Shown here: positions 23,540-36,960 of the stretch, one piece after another
Layout of the letters: each line of letters begins with the position of its first letter
How positions within the stretch are numbered: position 1 is the stretch's first letter
Assembly: GCA_003024785.1 (NCBI GenBank)
Contig: PUQB01000320.1
Location: 91,970 to 155,969, forward strand
DNA: 64,000 nucleotides
From: Selaginella tamariscina
Taxonomy: Eukaryota > Streptophyta > Lycopodiopsida > Selaginellales > Selaginellaceae
Reading direction: 5' to 3'
Notes under the pieces: model-generated
What the model was told of the DNA's origin: nothing
The model's database searches: none
The model's input: the letters and a program-made list of their open reading frames with translations, nothing else
Translations under genes and position numbers: made by a program

Positions 23540-26500
23540 CGCATCGGCAAAAACAACATTCGTAACATACCCATTGATGGGGCTTAGGAGTTAACATTAT
23601 CGAAGAGCAAACCTATAAGGACCTGGGTTTGGGTCCAATAGAAACTGCACCATTCTTGGTACAAATGGTTGATCAAAGGAAAGTACGACATGTTGGTATA
23701 ATTAAATTTGTATTTATGGAAATTGCAAGGATCAAGTTTAAAGTGTCTTTGGTCGTACTACGTATCGCACAAACTATCAAATACCAAAAGACCTTGTTGT
23801 TATGAGATGCCAAAGAACGGCATAATTAGGAAGATGATGAAATGGTACTCTACAAGAATGGACAAGAAGCAGTTATTAAAACACAACAAAAGAAACAAAT
23901 TGAGTGACTAACCCGACCCTTGCTAATGGAAGATTACGACTGGCACTATAAATACGGAAGAAGAAAAAGTTTTATTCATAAAAATAGCACAAGCTAATTC
24001 ATATCAAATGACACCAAAAGATGAAAACAATGTTAATCAAAGTGAAATTACGACCACCAATGATCAATAGCAAGACATATAGATATTCTTGGATTAAGTG
24101 ACAAGTTCAAAACAACACACACAACAGCAACTGCAATTTAAAATCAAGCGTAAACAATATCACGAACCCAATAGAAATTGAAAATTATGAGTAATGAAAA
24201 GACTGAGGAAGTAAAAATCAAAATAAGTGACCATGTACCACGCAAAGTACAAATAACAGTCGACCTCGAATCGGAATACCGAAGAAAATTGATGGACATA
24301 CTATGTCAAAATGCTGATGTCTTTGCTTGGAGTTACGAGGATCTCAAGGGGTTTCCACCAACAATTTTACTCACAAAATAGAATTATTATCACATGCAAT
24401 ATCTAGGAAAACAACAAGCCTACCATATGAACTCAACATTCCTGGCGAAAGTTAAAGAAGAAGTAGACAAGTTTTACAAGCCGGATTCATATATCCAATC
24501 GAAAATCCACAATGGTTATCACCATAGTCGTAGTATAAAAGAAAAAACGGCAAATTATGAATCTGCATCAACTATAAGAAATTAAATGACATAACTAAAC
24601 AAGATACATATCTAATATCCTTCACCAAAGAGTTGTTGGATACGTAGCGGGACATGACATGTATTCCTTTTAAATGGATTTTTAGGATACAACCAGGTAC
24701 AAGTGGAGCCAACAGATCAATTAAAATAGCATTCATTAGTCCTTGGAGTGCATAAACATATCAAGTTATACCGTTTGGGTTATGTAATGTGCCATTCACC
24801 TTCTAGCGTTTGGTTAATGAAACTTTTCAAGATTATGTGACAACATTTATGAAAATTTTCCTGGATGATTTAGCATTTACGGGACCAAGGACGATCATTT
24901 TAGATTGTTAGCGAAGTGTTTCGGGAAATGTCTATTGAACAATATAGCTCTAAATCTGGAGAAAGTGTGTTTTGTGTAAAATTAAGGCCACATTATATGC
25001 AAAGACAGGATAATGGTCAACCAAGATAAAGTCAGAGTAATACAAACTATGCAACCTCCTAAAGATGTCAGTGGAATACTGCGGCTACTTGGTAAAATGG
25101 GATATCATTGCCGATTTATCAAAAATTATGCCGCAATAGCAAAGCCATTAACTATGTTGTTAAGAAAAGGACAACCCTTCATGTGGAATCGGAATGTGAG
25201 CAAAGTTTTAAACGTTGAAACAAGCATTAATGAAAAGTGCCTATTCTTGCTAGCCAAATTGGACACAAGAATTTCATTGCAAGTAGACGATCTCTTAACA
25301 CCATCGGATGCATATTATGCAAACACAAGAAGACGGGAAAGATTGTCCGTTATTTATGCTAGTCGAAGATTAGCACTTGCGGAAGAGAATTACACAACTA
25401 CAAATAAAGAAGCACTCAGAATGGTCTATGCTGCCAAGAAATGTTGACATTATCTGCTAGCAAATAGGTAAAATTCATTGTGGATATCAAGCAGCTTATA
25501 CATTTATTAAGTAAGATGAAACTTGAAAGAAGGTTAGTACGATGATTTTTATTATTGCAAGAATTCCATTTTTAAATCATTCACAAACCAACATGCTACA
25601 CAACAAGCTAATTTCTTGAGTTGCATTACGAATAAGGAAGATGATGTTGGCATCAATGATGACCTACCAGAATGCAAATTTATTCCAATTGGAACAAGAG
25701 CAACCAAAATGGTACTACCAGCAAGGATATTTACAAGATTTTGAAACAATTTATAACTACTGGACTAGCACCAGAGAAATACCATCACCACAACAACAAC
25801 AAGTAACTAGTCTTACGATCCAAACCATACTGCATAATCATAAGCATACTTTACAAGAAGGGAAGAGATGAAGTCTTAAGAAGATGTGTACCAACGAAGA
25901 AATGCAACTCACATTACGAGCAGCTCACTTAGGAGAACTGGTGGACACTTTGCAAGAACATTAATAACATTATGGTGGCCAACATTATTCAAAGATGCTA
26001 TAGAATATTGCAAGAAATGTCTGAAGTGTAACAAACATTAACTAGCCCCACATCATCAAGTTCAACATTATACCAATAGTCCATTAGCACCATTTATGAA
26101 GTGGAAATGGATTTCATAGGACCCATCAATCCTAAACGCAGCAAGAGGAATCAATACATTTTGGTATTAACAGATTATATTAATAAATGGCCGAAGCTAT
26201 TGCACCACGGGATTGCCGTGAGACACGTGTGGCAAAATTTATCTATGAGAATATTTCATACGATTTGGTGCTCCAATGAAACTTATCAGTGACCAAGGAA
26301 CTCATTTTGTCAACAACGTCATCAAAGTTCTTTGTATAGAATACTTAGTAAAGCATTATGTCTTCACAGCATATTATCCACAAGGCAATGGACAAGTAGA
26401 TACTACCAATAAAATATTGAAGATTGTATTAACTAAAATAGTCAACACAAATCGCAAAAATTTGGATGAAAAACTCGCTTTCGCATCATGGGCGTACAAT

Positions 26501-26560
26501 ACTACCTATAAAGTGGTTACAAAATTTACATAATCTCAACTAACATAGATTGGAAGCAAT
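23540..26560 (+). pseudogene. Pol remnant of element A (protease, RT, RNase H, integrase)
   Basis: Order protease-RT-RNase H-integrase, as in Ty3/gypsy. Protease: a DGG..VNIIEEQTYKDLG segment near 23575-23625. RT: GFLGYNQVQVEPTDQ near 24675 and a FLDDL variant of the YxDD box near 24858. Connection and RNase H: GKMGYHCRFIKNYAAIAKPL (about 25087) and YASRRLALAEENYTTTNKEA (about 25357). Integrase: EMDFIGPINPKRSKRNQY (about 26104) and LISDQGTHFVNNV then PQGNGQVD (about 26280-26400). Many stops and frameshifts; old and dead. Confidence 0.75.
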
Positions 26561-27360
26561 TACACCCATTGAATACATCATACATCATTACAAATGTTAT
26601 TAAAATACGATATTGGCGAACCAGAACAAGTTAAACAAAGATTACTACAATTCAAAAAGCTTGATGAAAAGACAGCAAGCAGTCTATAACATTCAAGCTA
26701 TCCAAACTCACATTAAGGCATGGCATGATCAACTTCGAAGAGTACAACAATGACACATTTTTGAGTTGGTGAAATGGTATGGCATTACCGAGGAAATCTC
26801 AACCCATCGAACATAAGTTCAAGTCTAAATGGTATGATCCATACATTATTACTGATATACGATCTAAAACACTGTCACTCTTATGGACGATATGACATAA
26901 GTCCTACTTACAATGAATGCAAACCGCATAAAAGTACACCTCAAATAAGCAGAAGACGATCTCAAAAGCAAGTCGAAAGACAATCTCGAAGACACCAATT
27001 GCAATCACATAATCTAAACAACGTCGTAATGTAGCCTTAGGATGAAATCCACAGAAAGAAAAGAACATTCCAATTTGGAGGATAGACGTAAGCAAAATTC
27101 TCGAAACATCGACAAGAAATTCACATGAGTGGGATACGAATTCCAACAAAAAGGCAAAATTCGAGAAACACAATATCCAATGATAAGATCTTTTCTACAA
27201 ATCTACCGAAGACAAGGAGTTTACATAGCAGACAAATTAGAAATCGACACGTGTTACTACCAGAAATATCTACATGCCATAAATGTCAGAGTTTTAACCC
27301 AAAGAGCCAACATGTGGTTGCCAAGTGGCCATTTGGCGTCATCACCATGTGTGAGCAACG
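26561..27360 (+). other. Element A sequence 3' of integrase, no clear gene
   Basis: Lysine/arginine-rich short frames (for example 27129-27360, starting GYEFQQKGKIRETQ) continue after the integrase C-terminus. No domain is recognised. It may be the start of the extra 3' reading region that continues at 36961-38885. Confidence 0.35.
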
Positions 27361-27799
27361 CTAGTTTTCAAGATAACCCTAAGAGTCTAATTCATGGGCC
27401 TAATTAGGCAAAAGACTTAGAGTCCTACCCTAAGTCCCTAGAATGACCCCCTGAACCCTAGAGGATAACACGAGTAGACTTTAGGATCCTGTCTCAAAGA
27501 CCTAGACAAGCTCATGCCCTAACCCACAAAGGATATGTGTTTCACATATACCCCCGTGATAGAGCTAAGGCATTATCACTTACCCCTTGAGGAATCACCT
27601 CATCCGAGAGTACAACCCCTTTAGGGCGACAAGGGGTACCTTGAACCACGACTAACCCCTAAGGGTTTGGGTGGCCAAGTCATACCCTAGACCTAGGGCT
27701 AGTACTTAGTGAGAACACGAGTGTGCGCCATAGGCGGACATGAGTGTTTTACTAAGCAAACTCCCTAAGGTTAGGTTTGAAAAACCCTAAGTACATAAC
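27361..27799. other. Non-coding stretch left of element B
   Basis: Composition differs from the flanking element A sequence: many CCCTAA, CCCTTAGG and AACCCC words, like 35988-36960 on the other side of B. It was probably one block before B inserted, either the 3' part of A or an unidentified insertion. No gene seen. Confidence 0.4.
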
Positions 27800-28343
27800 T
27801 GTTAAAGGTAAAATATCAGGAGCATAGGAATCCTACTGTAGAGAGAATAAGGTAGGAAGGTCTGTAGTAAGTATGGAAGGAAGGTAGTGAAGGAGGAAAA
27901 TCCTTACAAGAGGAAAAGGAAAAGGAAAAGGTGAAGGAAAAGGAAAAGGTAAAGGAAAAGGAAAAGGTAAAGGATGAGTGGCAAGAGGAAGAGTATTTAA
28001 GGGGAGTTAGGGGCAACGAAGGAGGGTCTCCATTTGAAGTTCTAGCAGGAGATAAAGGTTCTCTACACTTTGTTTTTGTATTCATGTAGTAATGAAAGGT
28101 GCATATTATAAGATCTGTGTGTATGTATGTGTACTCTCAATGAATGGGTCTAGCAAGGCAATAGCCAAAATCCGTTCTTGCCCTTGACTTCGGAGACCAG
28201 TCATTGTGGCTTTGAGAGAAGGAGTTTTGATATATATATGTGTGGAGAGTTGAAGAAGAAAAGTGTGTAACCTTTCCTAAAGGTTAAGAGAAAGGAAACC
28301 GGTTAAACAGGAAAAGGTGAATTTCCGGTTTTCCTGTTTAACA
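27800..28343 (+). repeat. Left LTR of element B
   Basis: TGTTAAAGGT...CTGTTTAACA, with a short inverted repeat at its termini (TGTTAAA/TTTAACA). It contains a purine-rich GGAAAAGG(T/A)AAAGGAAAA repeat at about 27909-27975 that is shorter in the right LTR. Confidence 0.9.
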
Positions 28344-28362
28344 TTTGGCAACCACAGAGGGA
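28344..28362 (+). promoter_or_regulatory. Candidate primer binding site of element B
   Basis: TTTGGCAACCACAGAGGGA follows the LTR directly. TGGCAACC could pair with a tRNA 3' end, but the tRNA was not identified. Confidence 0.4.
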
Positions 28363-28499
28363 TTTCGCCATTGCAGTGTTAGCATTCATTGAGAAAAGAG
28401 GCTAAAAAGGATAAAATTCTCATTCTAAAAAGGCTCGGAAGGTGTAGAGCCGGATGTGTAAAGGAGAAGGAATGAATGGAACCGTGGAGGAACCATTGT

Positions 28500-30110
28500 C
28501 CTGATTCAGCCTTAGCTGATCAAATGAACCAAAGGCAGGCCAATAGAGTGGCTGCCTAACAGCAACCTGAAACTGACGAAAATAGACGTCAAATATCTTT
28601 GGTAAGATAGTAGAGGATATTGCAGAAACAATACAGAAATCTGAGGCTGATCCAGAGAATTGGAGGCAATATCAAACAGCTGGTTAGAGGAGACTGTGAA
28701 AGGAACGGAAGAGTGCCTGTTCATAGACCGAGATTGCAAGGAGAAGGATCTCCTGAGAAACTCCTGAAGAGAAAGGCAGGAAGGTGTAAGAGAAATACAC
28801 CAGAGCAAAGGTTATTACAAATATGGCACTTTTCCCGGGAAGTTTGGGGGTACGGTGATGTATCCCACATTCTCTGCAGGAAAGAAAGAAAATCCGAAAA
28901 GGCACTTACAACAGTTTGAAGAGGTAGTAAAACTTATAAGGTGACGGATGCAGAAAGGCTGCTTATATTTCCACATACATTGAAAGGAAATGCCTCTGAC
29001 TGGTATTATGATTAGAAAAGGAAGTCAGAGGAGGATTACCAAAAGGTTACTGATGCATTTAAGGAATATTTCAGAAAGGAGGAATTGCCGGAGGAATATT
29101 TAGAGAAGTTAAGGACTATCCTTCAAGGCAAAACAGAAAAGATAGATGAATATACACACCGTTTTAAGAAACATGAGAAAAGTGTAAGGCATATGAAAGA
29201 TGGATGCCTTATTGCAATGGTATAAGCAAGGGTTGCTAAAACCATATAGAGATCTAGCACTTACTATCAATGAAAAGGATAAGAGGATCATAATTAATTA
29301 AAATATATGAGAAGAGGAGGGCAAATAGAAAATATTGCAGAAGGAAAGCTGAAAGTATATGGAAGAAAGGAAGAACCTCTGATGAAGGAAGAGGAAGTGA
29401 ATGTAGTAAAGGTTCGTAAATATCCAATAATGAGAAAGCATTGGCTCAAATGATGAAAACCTTAAAGGGAATGACAGTTAAGGAAGAGATAAAGGCCATA
29501 CGGTGGAGGAATGTAGGCTGCAACTGCCTACATGCCAAATCTGCGGAAAGGAAGGACATGTAGCCCAAAACTGCAGACATTTCCTGAACCAGAATGTGGC
29601 TGGTATAGAGAGAGAAAGGAGAATGGATGAACGTCCACCTCCTAGAAGGTTCCCACCTAACAGGAATCGCGGGAATGATAGGAATGATAATGCCATTCCT
29701 TATGAGAACATGAATAATATATATGGCAAAAGGAATGAAGTTTCCTTATCAGAATAGGAACAATGGATATTATGAGAGAAGGAATGATGTTCCTTACGAA
29801 AACAGAGAGGATAGGTATATGAGAGAAAAAATGGTCCATACAATGGACGACAGAAGGATAGATCCTATACAGAAAGGAATGATAACAATATAGAGGAGAA
29901 GCACAACCTTATCAAGGCCAAAGAGGAGGAATGATCAATATAATCAGGTCAATGATAGACAAGGACCACAGGGTAGGAATTTTCCTTCCCAGGTTGTTAT
30001 ACATGTGGTGAAACAGGACATACTCTAGGGAATGTCCAAGGCGGAATGTACAACCTCCTACTTCACCAGAACGACTAATGTGCAGCCTACAACACGGCTT
30101 ATTCAAATAG
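28500..30110 (+). pseudogene. Gag remnant of element B
   Basis: Frameshifted gag. Capsid-like part: LQQFEEVVKLI (about 28910) and LLIFPHTLKGNASDWYYD (about 28960-29010), then a segment rich in E, K and Y. Nucleocapsid: a clean CCHC knuckle CQICGKEGHVAQNC at about 29536-29575, then an arginine/asparagine-rich stretch, and a second, broken knuckle CYTCGETGH..ECPRRN at about 29997-30045. Homologous to element A gag in the ASDWYY region. Confidence 0.7.
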
Positions 30111-30359
30111 AGGAGGAAAAGGATGAGTATCCACCGTTGCAAGGGCAGTTATAGCTCTTCAAGAGAAGAAGAAGGAATCTCTTGTTATGGAGAAGGTGAG
30201 GTAGTTATTATTCCTAACAAGAAGGAGAGCTTGTTACAGGAAAAGGTAAACGAGCAGGAGAAGGATCCTGACCAGAAAGGTCAAACTGATAACGAATCAG
30301 AAGGTATAAACGAAGGTGATATAGATAAGGTGAACAAAGTTTTTCATTATTACAATACA

Positions 30360-33200
30360 TGATAAAACAATGGACTCCATGTATCACCAAGCTATAAATC
30401 AGGAGATAAAGATTACGTTGGGACAGTTGATAAAGGTAGCTCCTTATATAAGAAATCAAATATTAAATGCAGTGAGCTTAGTTCAGCAAACACCACCTTC
30501 GAGTGAAGGATATACAGTTTGTAAAATGGATAAGGAAGTACTGTATGACGGTGATTTGATGGACAAGTTCCTTGCATTACAGTATATGTGGAAGAAATAA
30601 GTTAAAACGAGTGTTAATAGATGGGAGGTTCAGGTGTAATTTATTGAAGAAGGTGATGTAAAAGGATGGGTTTAGGACCAATCCAACCTGCTCCATTTAA
30701 CCTTAAAATGGCTGATCAACAGAGTGTAAGGCCATTAGGTATAGTAAGAGCGGTTACTATATCTGTGAAAGGACTTAAATTTAAAATATCCTTAATAGTC
30801 CTACGAATGGAAGGACATGATGTAACCTATACTATGTTATTGGGCCGACCATGGCTTAAAATTGCTTGCGTTGTGCAAGATTGGGGCTCAGGAAAAATGA
30901 CAATAGGACAAGGTGACATGAAGGTGGATATCTATACTCATGCTAAGAAGTATTTAGCAAAAAGGGATAGACCGGTTGCATTAGAAGGATATGATTGGAT
31001 GCAGGGCTTGGATGATCAGGAAGAAGAAGGATTATAACAGATACCTTTCGGAATACCTTTTAGACTTTTGAAAGTCTTTATGGATGATTCAATGTCTATA
31101 GTTCAAAGGAAGAACATTTGCATTGTCTGGAAAGTGTTTCTAGAAATGTAGGCAAAATTTAGTTGCTTTAAATCCTGAAAAATGTAACTTCTTTGTTAAA
31201 TCAGGAGTCCTTTTAGGACATATTGTTTTGTAAAGAAGGTATATTGGTGGATCAGGATAAGGTTAAGGTTATCCTTAGTTTACAACCACCAGAAGATATA
31301 AAGGAGTTACGAAGGTTTTTAGGAAAGATAGGGTATCATAGGCGGTTTATAAAGCATTATGCTGATATCGCAAAACCTTTAACAGATTTATTAAAGGCAG
31401 ATGTACCATATGATTGGACATCACAGTGTCAAGAGGCCTTTGACCAACTTCGGAAGGCTCTTATTATAAAGCACCAATATTAGTTAGTCCTAAATGGGAT
31501 CGAGATTCCATGTACAAGTAGATGCCTCTATATGGCAATCGGAGCCATCCTTACACAGATGCAAGGGGATGGAAAGGATCGTCCTATCTATTATGCTAGC
31601 CATAGACTAACACCTGCGGAAGTAAATTACACCACTACAAAAAAGGAAGTGTTGGGGATGGTATATGCTATCCATAAATTTAGACACTATCTTTTGGCTA
31701 ATAAAGTGAAGATTTTTGTCGATCATAAAGCTTTATTATATTTACTTAATAAACCTGTACTTACAGGAAGGTTAGCCAGGTGGTTTTTACTTTTACAGGA
31801 ATATAATTTTGAAATAATTCATAAACCAGGAAGGCAGCATGAACAGACTGACCATTTAAGTCGTATTAAAACAGGTGAAGTTCCTATACGTACTATGGAT
31901 GATTTTTCGGACGCGAATTTATTTCGTGTCGACATTCCATTAAGGTGGTTAGATCATATAAAACAGTATCTAGCACTGGAATAGTACCATCTATTATAGG
32001 ACAAAGATGAAAGGAAATTGTTTATCGTGAGGACACGACAATTTTCTCTCGGGGAGGACAGTTGTATAAATTGGGATCCGATGGGGTGTTACGGAGATGT
32101 GTAGACCCTGTAGAGGTCCGGAGGTTGTAAAAGAGGCTCATTCAGGCCTTGCAAGAGGCCATTTTGCAGAGGAAATAACATGAAGGAAAAATCCTTCAGG
32201 CAGGATTATGGTGGCCTACTTTATGGAGGGAGGTAGGTAGCTATTGTAAGGCATGTGATAAATGCCAACGTGCACAATTACCTCCAAAGAAACAAATACA
32301 ACCTTATAATCCAGTTCTCTCACTAGAACCATTTCAGAATGGGGAATGGATTTTATAGGACCAATTAATCCTATAAGTTCAAAAAGGAATCAATAATATT
32401 GGTTTTAACAGATTATATGACTAAATGGGTAGAGGCAGAGCCTATGAGAAGGGCCGATGCATATAATACAGCAAAGGTATATACAATATTTAATAGTACG
32501 TTATGGTATTCCGAAGGAAATTTTAGTGATAGAGGAAAGCATTTCCGTGAATGAAACGATAGAAATGCTCATGAAGGAGTTTGTGATAAAACACAGGAAG
32601 TCGACACATATTATCCACAGGGTAATGGGCAGGCTAAGTCGACAAATAAAGTCCTTAAGAACGTGTTTAAGGAAGGTAGTTCAGGATAATCGAAAGGATT
32701 GGGATGAAAGGTTACCAGAAGTTTTCTAGGCCTATAGGATAGCTTATAAAGTGACTACTAGTATGACACTTTTAAGCTCGCTTATGGCTTAGGCCATACC
32801 CAATGGAGTTTATTGTGCCGTCTTGCGGATAGCGGTATAATATAACATAGGAGAGAAGGACTCTATGGCAACTCGTTTAATAGAACTGGAGAAGCTGGAT
32901 GAGTTAAGAAGGTACGCCTTATGGACTATACAGGCCATTCAAAAGGAGAAGAAGGCTTGGCTCGATAGAAGAGAAGAGGAAAGGCGATAAGGAAGGGGAC
33001 TTGGTCCTGTGGTATAGAGGTAAGGTGGGAGAAATGAGTCAAAAGCTTGATTTAAAATGGATAGGCCCTTTTCGGATTAAGTTTGTAAAGGAAGGAGTGA
33101 TGCAGTTAGAAACGTTGGAAGGAGAGGAAGTCAAGGGAATGGTGAATGCTAATAAGGTAAGGAAGTATTATCACAGGGAACGTTGCAGGAAATGTATTTT
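30360..33200 (+). pseudogene. Pol remnant of element B with RT largely deleted
   Basis: Protease-like part near 30610-30900: a VLIDG segment, then PIQPAPFNLKMADQ and TYTMLLGRPWLK. Only the tail of RT follows: VFMDDSMS (YxDD-like) near 31078, so some 150 residues of fingers and palm are gone. Connection LRRFLGKIGYHRRFIKHYAD (about 31306), RNase H with PIYYASHRLTPAEVNYTTTK and VDHKALLYLLN (31585-31755), integrase zinc region and core (CDKCQRAQLPPKK near 32259, DFIGPINPISSKRN near 32350), and an integrase C-terminus ending NANKVRKYYHRE (33140-33181). Stops and frameshifts are frequent. Confidence 0.75.
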
Positions 33201-33339
33201 TATTGATTTGAGGAGCATATTCCTGTCTGTCAATGCACACGGAACAGGCTGTAGATCTAGGGTTTTACAGAGTGTGCAGCGAGAGAGAGATGTCGGCAAA
33301 GAAAGGAGGTGTGTCTATGAGGAATTGTCGTGAGTTGAT

Positions 33340-35451
33340 TAATCCTCCTGATGGAGAGAGATTGGGTCAGGTACAACTGGTACATACAAGGTGGGATTTT
33401 CCTTAGAAATGGAGAAGGTGTTGAGGGAACTTGGATTGTGGGAGTATGCGCAGATCTTGAAGGACGGAGAGCCGCATGATGAGTAGTGTTTCACACTAGT
33501 TATGCTAATGGAAAAGGTGGATAAGCCGGAGATAGGATTTGTAGCGTATTCTGAGGAGAGAGAAACTCCTTTTCACAGAGAAGCTCCTTGAAAAGGTTTT
33601 CCTGTTGCCAAGATCAGAAGGAGAGGTTAAGGCGGATAGATCTCACCTTACAGACTTCTTGAAAGAGGGGAAGCAGTATATAAGTAAGGTAGGTCTAAGC
33701 TTTCCGATCTCGTGGAGGAGACGCAATTGCAGTGAACTTCATTGTCAATGCTTTTGAGTTTCGAACATCACACATCACGGCGTCAAAACCCAGTGATGTT
33801 CTTGTATGATGGTCTGAAGGCAAAAAGGCCGGTGGGAGTGGCTCGGTATTTAATGAAGAGGTTGAGAGAGCACTTATGCGCCATGCAGGAATTGGAGAAG
33901 AAAGGAGAGCCTTCATTAATGATGGCGTTTACGTGGGTAAGGCAATTGCAGATTATGTGCACCTGCATGGAAGCCGGCAGGGCCGGAAATTGTGGCTCGG
34001 ATGAAACGTTGAGGAAGGAGACATAGCTGTTTCAGAAAAGCAGGGGAAGCGGAGGATCTGAAGCTAAAGGGAAAGAATTAGAAGAGGACCTACAAGGAGA
34101 GGAAGAGAAACAGGGAGAAAAGATGCACAGGAAGAAGAAGCGAAGGTGGAGAAGCAGGCAACGGTGAAGAGAATACAAGGTTGGGAGGCAAGACTGGAAA
34201 GCAGAAAGTGAGGGCGCAGAAGAACCGGAGCAGAGAGTGGTAGTAGATTTGGATGATGAAGAGGATGAACAGTCAGGGGGTATGATGCATGAAGATGAAG
34301 AATCATTGGAGCAAGGAGAAAAGGAAGAACTGAGGATGTGCAGCATGAAGAGGAGTCGCATGAAGTGGATAAGGAGTGGAGGACGAAAGCGAGGCAGGAG
34401 ATCAAGTCGAAATCTCAGAAGCAGGAGGAGCCTATGATGATAGTTCTGTTAGAAATATGGATTCCATTTGAAGCGAAGGTATGCGATAAGGATGGCAGTA
34501 AGGAATGAACGGACGGATGAGCAAGAAGGGAAACAGAAGGGGTTCGAGTCATATGCGGATACACCAGTTTCGACGGTTATGCCGTAACGACAGATGTAAC
34601 CGATGATGGGGTACAGAATTGCAAAGGAAGTGGAAGAGATGTGCGGGGATTGAAGTTCCGAGGCATCAATTCAACCCACCGCCATTCCAGTCATCACCAA
34701 GATCACATGGAGGTATGTATGGCAGGGGTATGTATCATGGGGGATCACAGGGCATGGCAGTCCCTGATTTCGCTTGGATGGAGGATATGCGACAGCAGCA
34801 GCAGGAGGTAATGTGCAGGGATATCTCCTTCAAGCGCAGAAGGCGTTTGCGTGGAAAGAGGTGCAGACTACAGACACGCAGATTCAGTTTGACAGGTTTG
34901 GCACAGCTTCAGTCTGAGATGGTGGAACAGGTCACTGGAGGAGGGAATGAGGCCTTGGACGCAACTCAGATGGCGGCAAGTCTATTTAATCATTTGTTCA
35001 ACGCTGGAACACTGTTAAGGATAGGGCAGACATTCAGAGGTTTGATTGTGCAGGCTGTGGAGAGCATCATGGCACCTAAAATGACCGCCATCAGGGAATG
35101 ATGAGTAAGAGCGTTCAGTGACCAGTTAAGCAGAGGACTCCAAGCCCGGTGGTGGAGCTTAAGCCCACGGTGATGTCACAGGAGCCGATGACACTGTTTT
35201 AGAGGTTAGTGCGAGCACGAGATGAACCCAGCAGACTGCCACTATATTGTTGGTGTGGTGACGAGTTCCAGCGTCTTCAGGAGGAGAACGAGCAGCTTAG
35301 GAAGGAGACGCAGGCGTTTCGCCTTCAGGTAGCAATGGTGCAGCATGAGCTTGACAAGGAAAAGGCAGAGTTTCAGAAGTATAAAGGATCAGGAGGAGGT
35401 GGAGTATCAGGATGATGCGCAGGATGTGTTGCCGTGAGGACACAGCACGAA
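33340..35451 (+). other. Extra post-pol region of element B
   Basis: About 2.1 kb between integrase and the polypurine tract, longer than usual. Broken open frames remain. 33742-34026 (with overlapping frames) has no recognised domain. 34237-34437 is acidic then basic, starting VVVDLDDEEDEQSGG. 34619-35101 is rich in G, M and Q. 35209-35415 has a short leucine-heptad coiled coil (FQRLQEENEQLRKE) before a glycine run. I recognise no envelope, RNase H or chromodomain. It could be an additional element protein or captured host sequence. Confidence 0.5.
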
Positions 35452-35465
35452 TAAGGAGGGGGCAG
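35452..35465 (+). promoter_or_regulatory. Polypurine tract of element B
   Basis: AAGGAGGGGGCAG directly before the right LTR: the plus-strand primer of LTR retrotransposons. Confidence 0.7.
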
Positions 35466-35987
35466 TGTTAAAGGTAAATATCAAGGAGCATAGGACATCC
35501 TACTGTAGAGAGAATAAGGGTAGGAAGGTCTGTAGTAAGCATGGAAGGAAAGGTAGTGAAGAAGGAAAATCTTTACCGAGAGGAAAAGGAAAAGGAAAAG
35601 GTGAAGGAAAAGGATGACGTGGCGAGAGGAAGAGTAGTTAAGGGGAGTTAGGGCAATGAAGGAGGGGTCTCCATTTGAAGTTCTAGCAGGAGATAAAGGT
35701 TCTCTACACTTGTCTTTTGTATTCATGTAGTAATGAAAGGTGCATATTATAAGATCTTGTGTGTATGTATGTGTACTCTCAATGAATGGGTTCTAGCAAG
35801 GCAATAGCCAAAATCCGTTCTTACCCTTGACTTTGGAGACTAGTCATTGTGGCTTTGAGAGAAGGAGTTTTGATATATATATGTGTGGAGAGTTGAAGGA
35901 AAGAAAGTGTGTAACCTTTCCTAAAGGTTAAGAGAAAGGAAACTGGTTAAACAGGAAAAGGTGGGATTTTCGGTTTTCTGTTTAACA
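35466..35987 (+). repeat. Right LTR of element B
   Basis: Same start and end as 27800-28343, about 20 bases shorter, mainly from loss of AAGGAAAAGGTAAAGG units. Point differences suggest a moderate age. Confidence 0.9.
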
Positions 35988-36960
35988 ATGACCTTACGAC
36001 GTGCTTTACGAAAAGGCTCGTGCTAACAAGCTTAGGTTGTTCAACCCTAGATTCCAAGGAGGACACTCCCCTAGCCAAGTGTGCCAAAGCACACCTGGTT
36101 ACGAGAACTAACCTCCCTTGAGCAATGCCCAAGGCTTAGCACCTTAGCGCGAGCACAAGCATGCTGTTTGTTAAAGTATCCAACCCCTTGGCGACAAACC
36201 CATGACATAACCCCAAAGGACATGCCTCGAGCGTTGTACCGTGTGACGTTTAGCCCAGTGTCACATCTCCATGTGACATTGCCTTCCCCGATGTGGGCTA
36301 TCATGCCAATAACCCTTAGATTCAAGAGTTGCAACCAAGTGTCACAAACGTGGCTCCTAAATGCCAACTCTAGAACCCTTTATTGAAACCCTCATGAACT
36401 GGTAATGTGAACCTGTCAAACAAAATCCCACACCCACAATTGGTCAAGGACACGGATGTGCCTTGTTGGCCATGAGTGCTACACCTAGCTGACGTGGAGG
36501 AGGAGGCTGGAGACACAGCCTCAACCTCGCCAACATTAAGGGTAAGCTACCTTGAAGGTGGGACGTACCCCTGTCATCTGGAAGTTAAGGCGGCAAACAG
36601 AGGATTGTGCCTTGACGACACAAGCTAGAGCTTCATTGGGAGAAGAGTAAACAAGCTCAGTCATGAACCTAGGAACCCTCACTCTTACATACTCTACCTT
36701 GTTTATGTGACGGAAACTCCCCCCCTCTTTTCCTGAATGTGTATGTGGGCTGGCACGAATTAGCTAGCCCCTTATTAATGAGAGAGGTTTAACTTAGCCT
36801 AACTACCCTAAAAACCCTACCCAAGGGGGTGGAGGTTTTTTAGGGCGTGGGTTAGGGCAACCCTAGGCGTGTTTCTAACCCTACTAAACACGCTGAACTC
36901 ATCTACATTAACCAATTAGCCTAACTGGGATGTCAAAATTGGGGGTGGGTTTTCTAGAAG
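35988..36960. other. Non-coding stretch right of element B
   Basis: GC-richer than the surroundings, with CCTTGG, CCCTAA and GTGACA words. Short frames on both strands (for example 36071-36386) mirror each other and look accidental. Probably the other half of the block at 27361-27799. Confidence 0.4.

Larger units (their letters stand above)
27800..35987 (+). mobile_element. Ty3/gypsy LTR retrotransposon B
   Basis: Complete outline: left LTR 27800-28343, candidate primer binding site, gag, pol, a long post-pol region, polypurine tract, right LTR 35466-35987. Flanking bases ATAAC (27795-27799) and ATGAC (35988-35992) match at four of five positions, a likely target-site duplication with one mutation. 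Inserted into the 3' part of element A, so younger than A. Pol is incomplete: most of the RT is missing, so it is not autonomous. Confidence 0.85.

Noticed and set aside
35988-36400. A small host gene on either strand of the GC-richer block (36071-36386)
   Set aside because: Two overlapping antisense frames of similar length, no domain, no splice sites, and the block flanks element B on both sides.
27361-36850. Telomere-like repeats (AACCCTAA words)
   Set aside because: The words are scattered and not in tandem CCCTAAA arrays.
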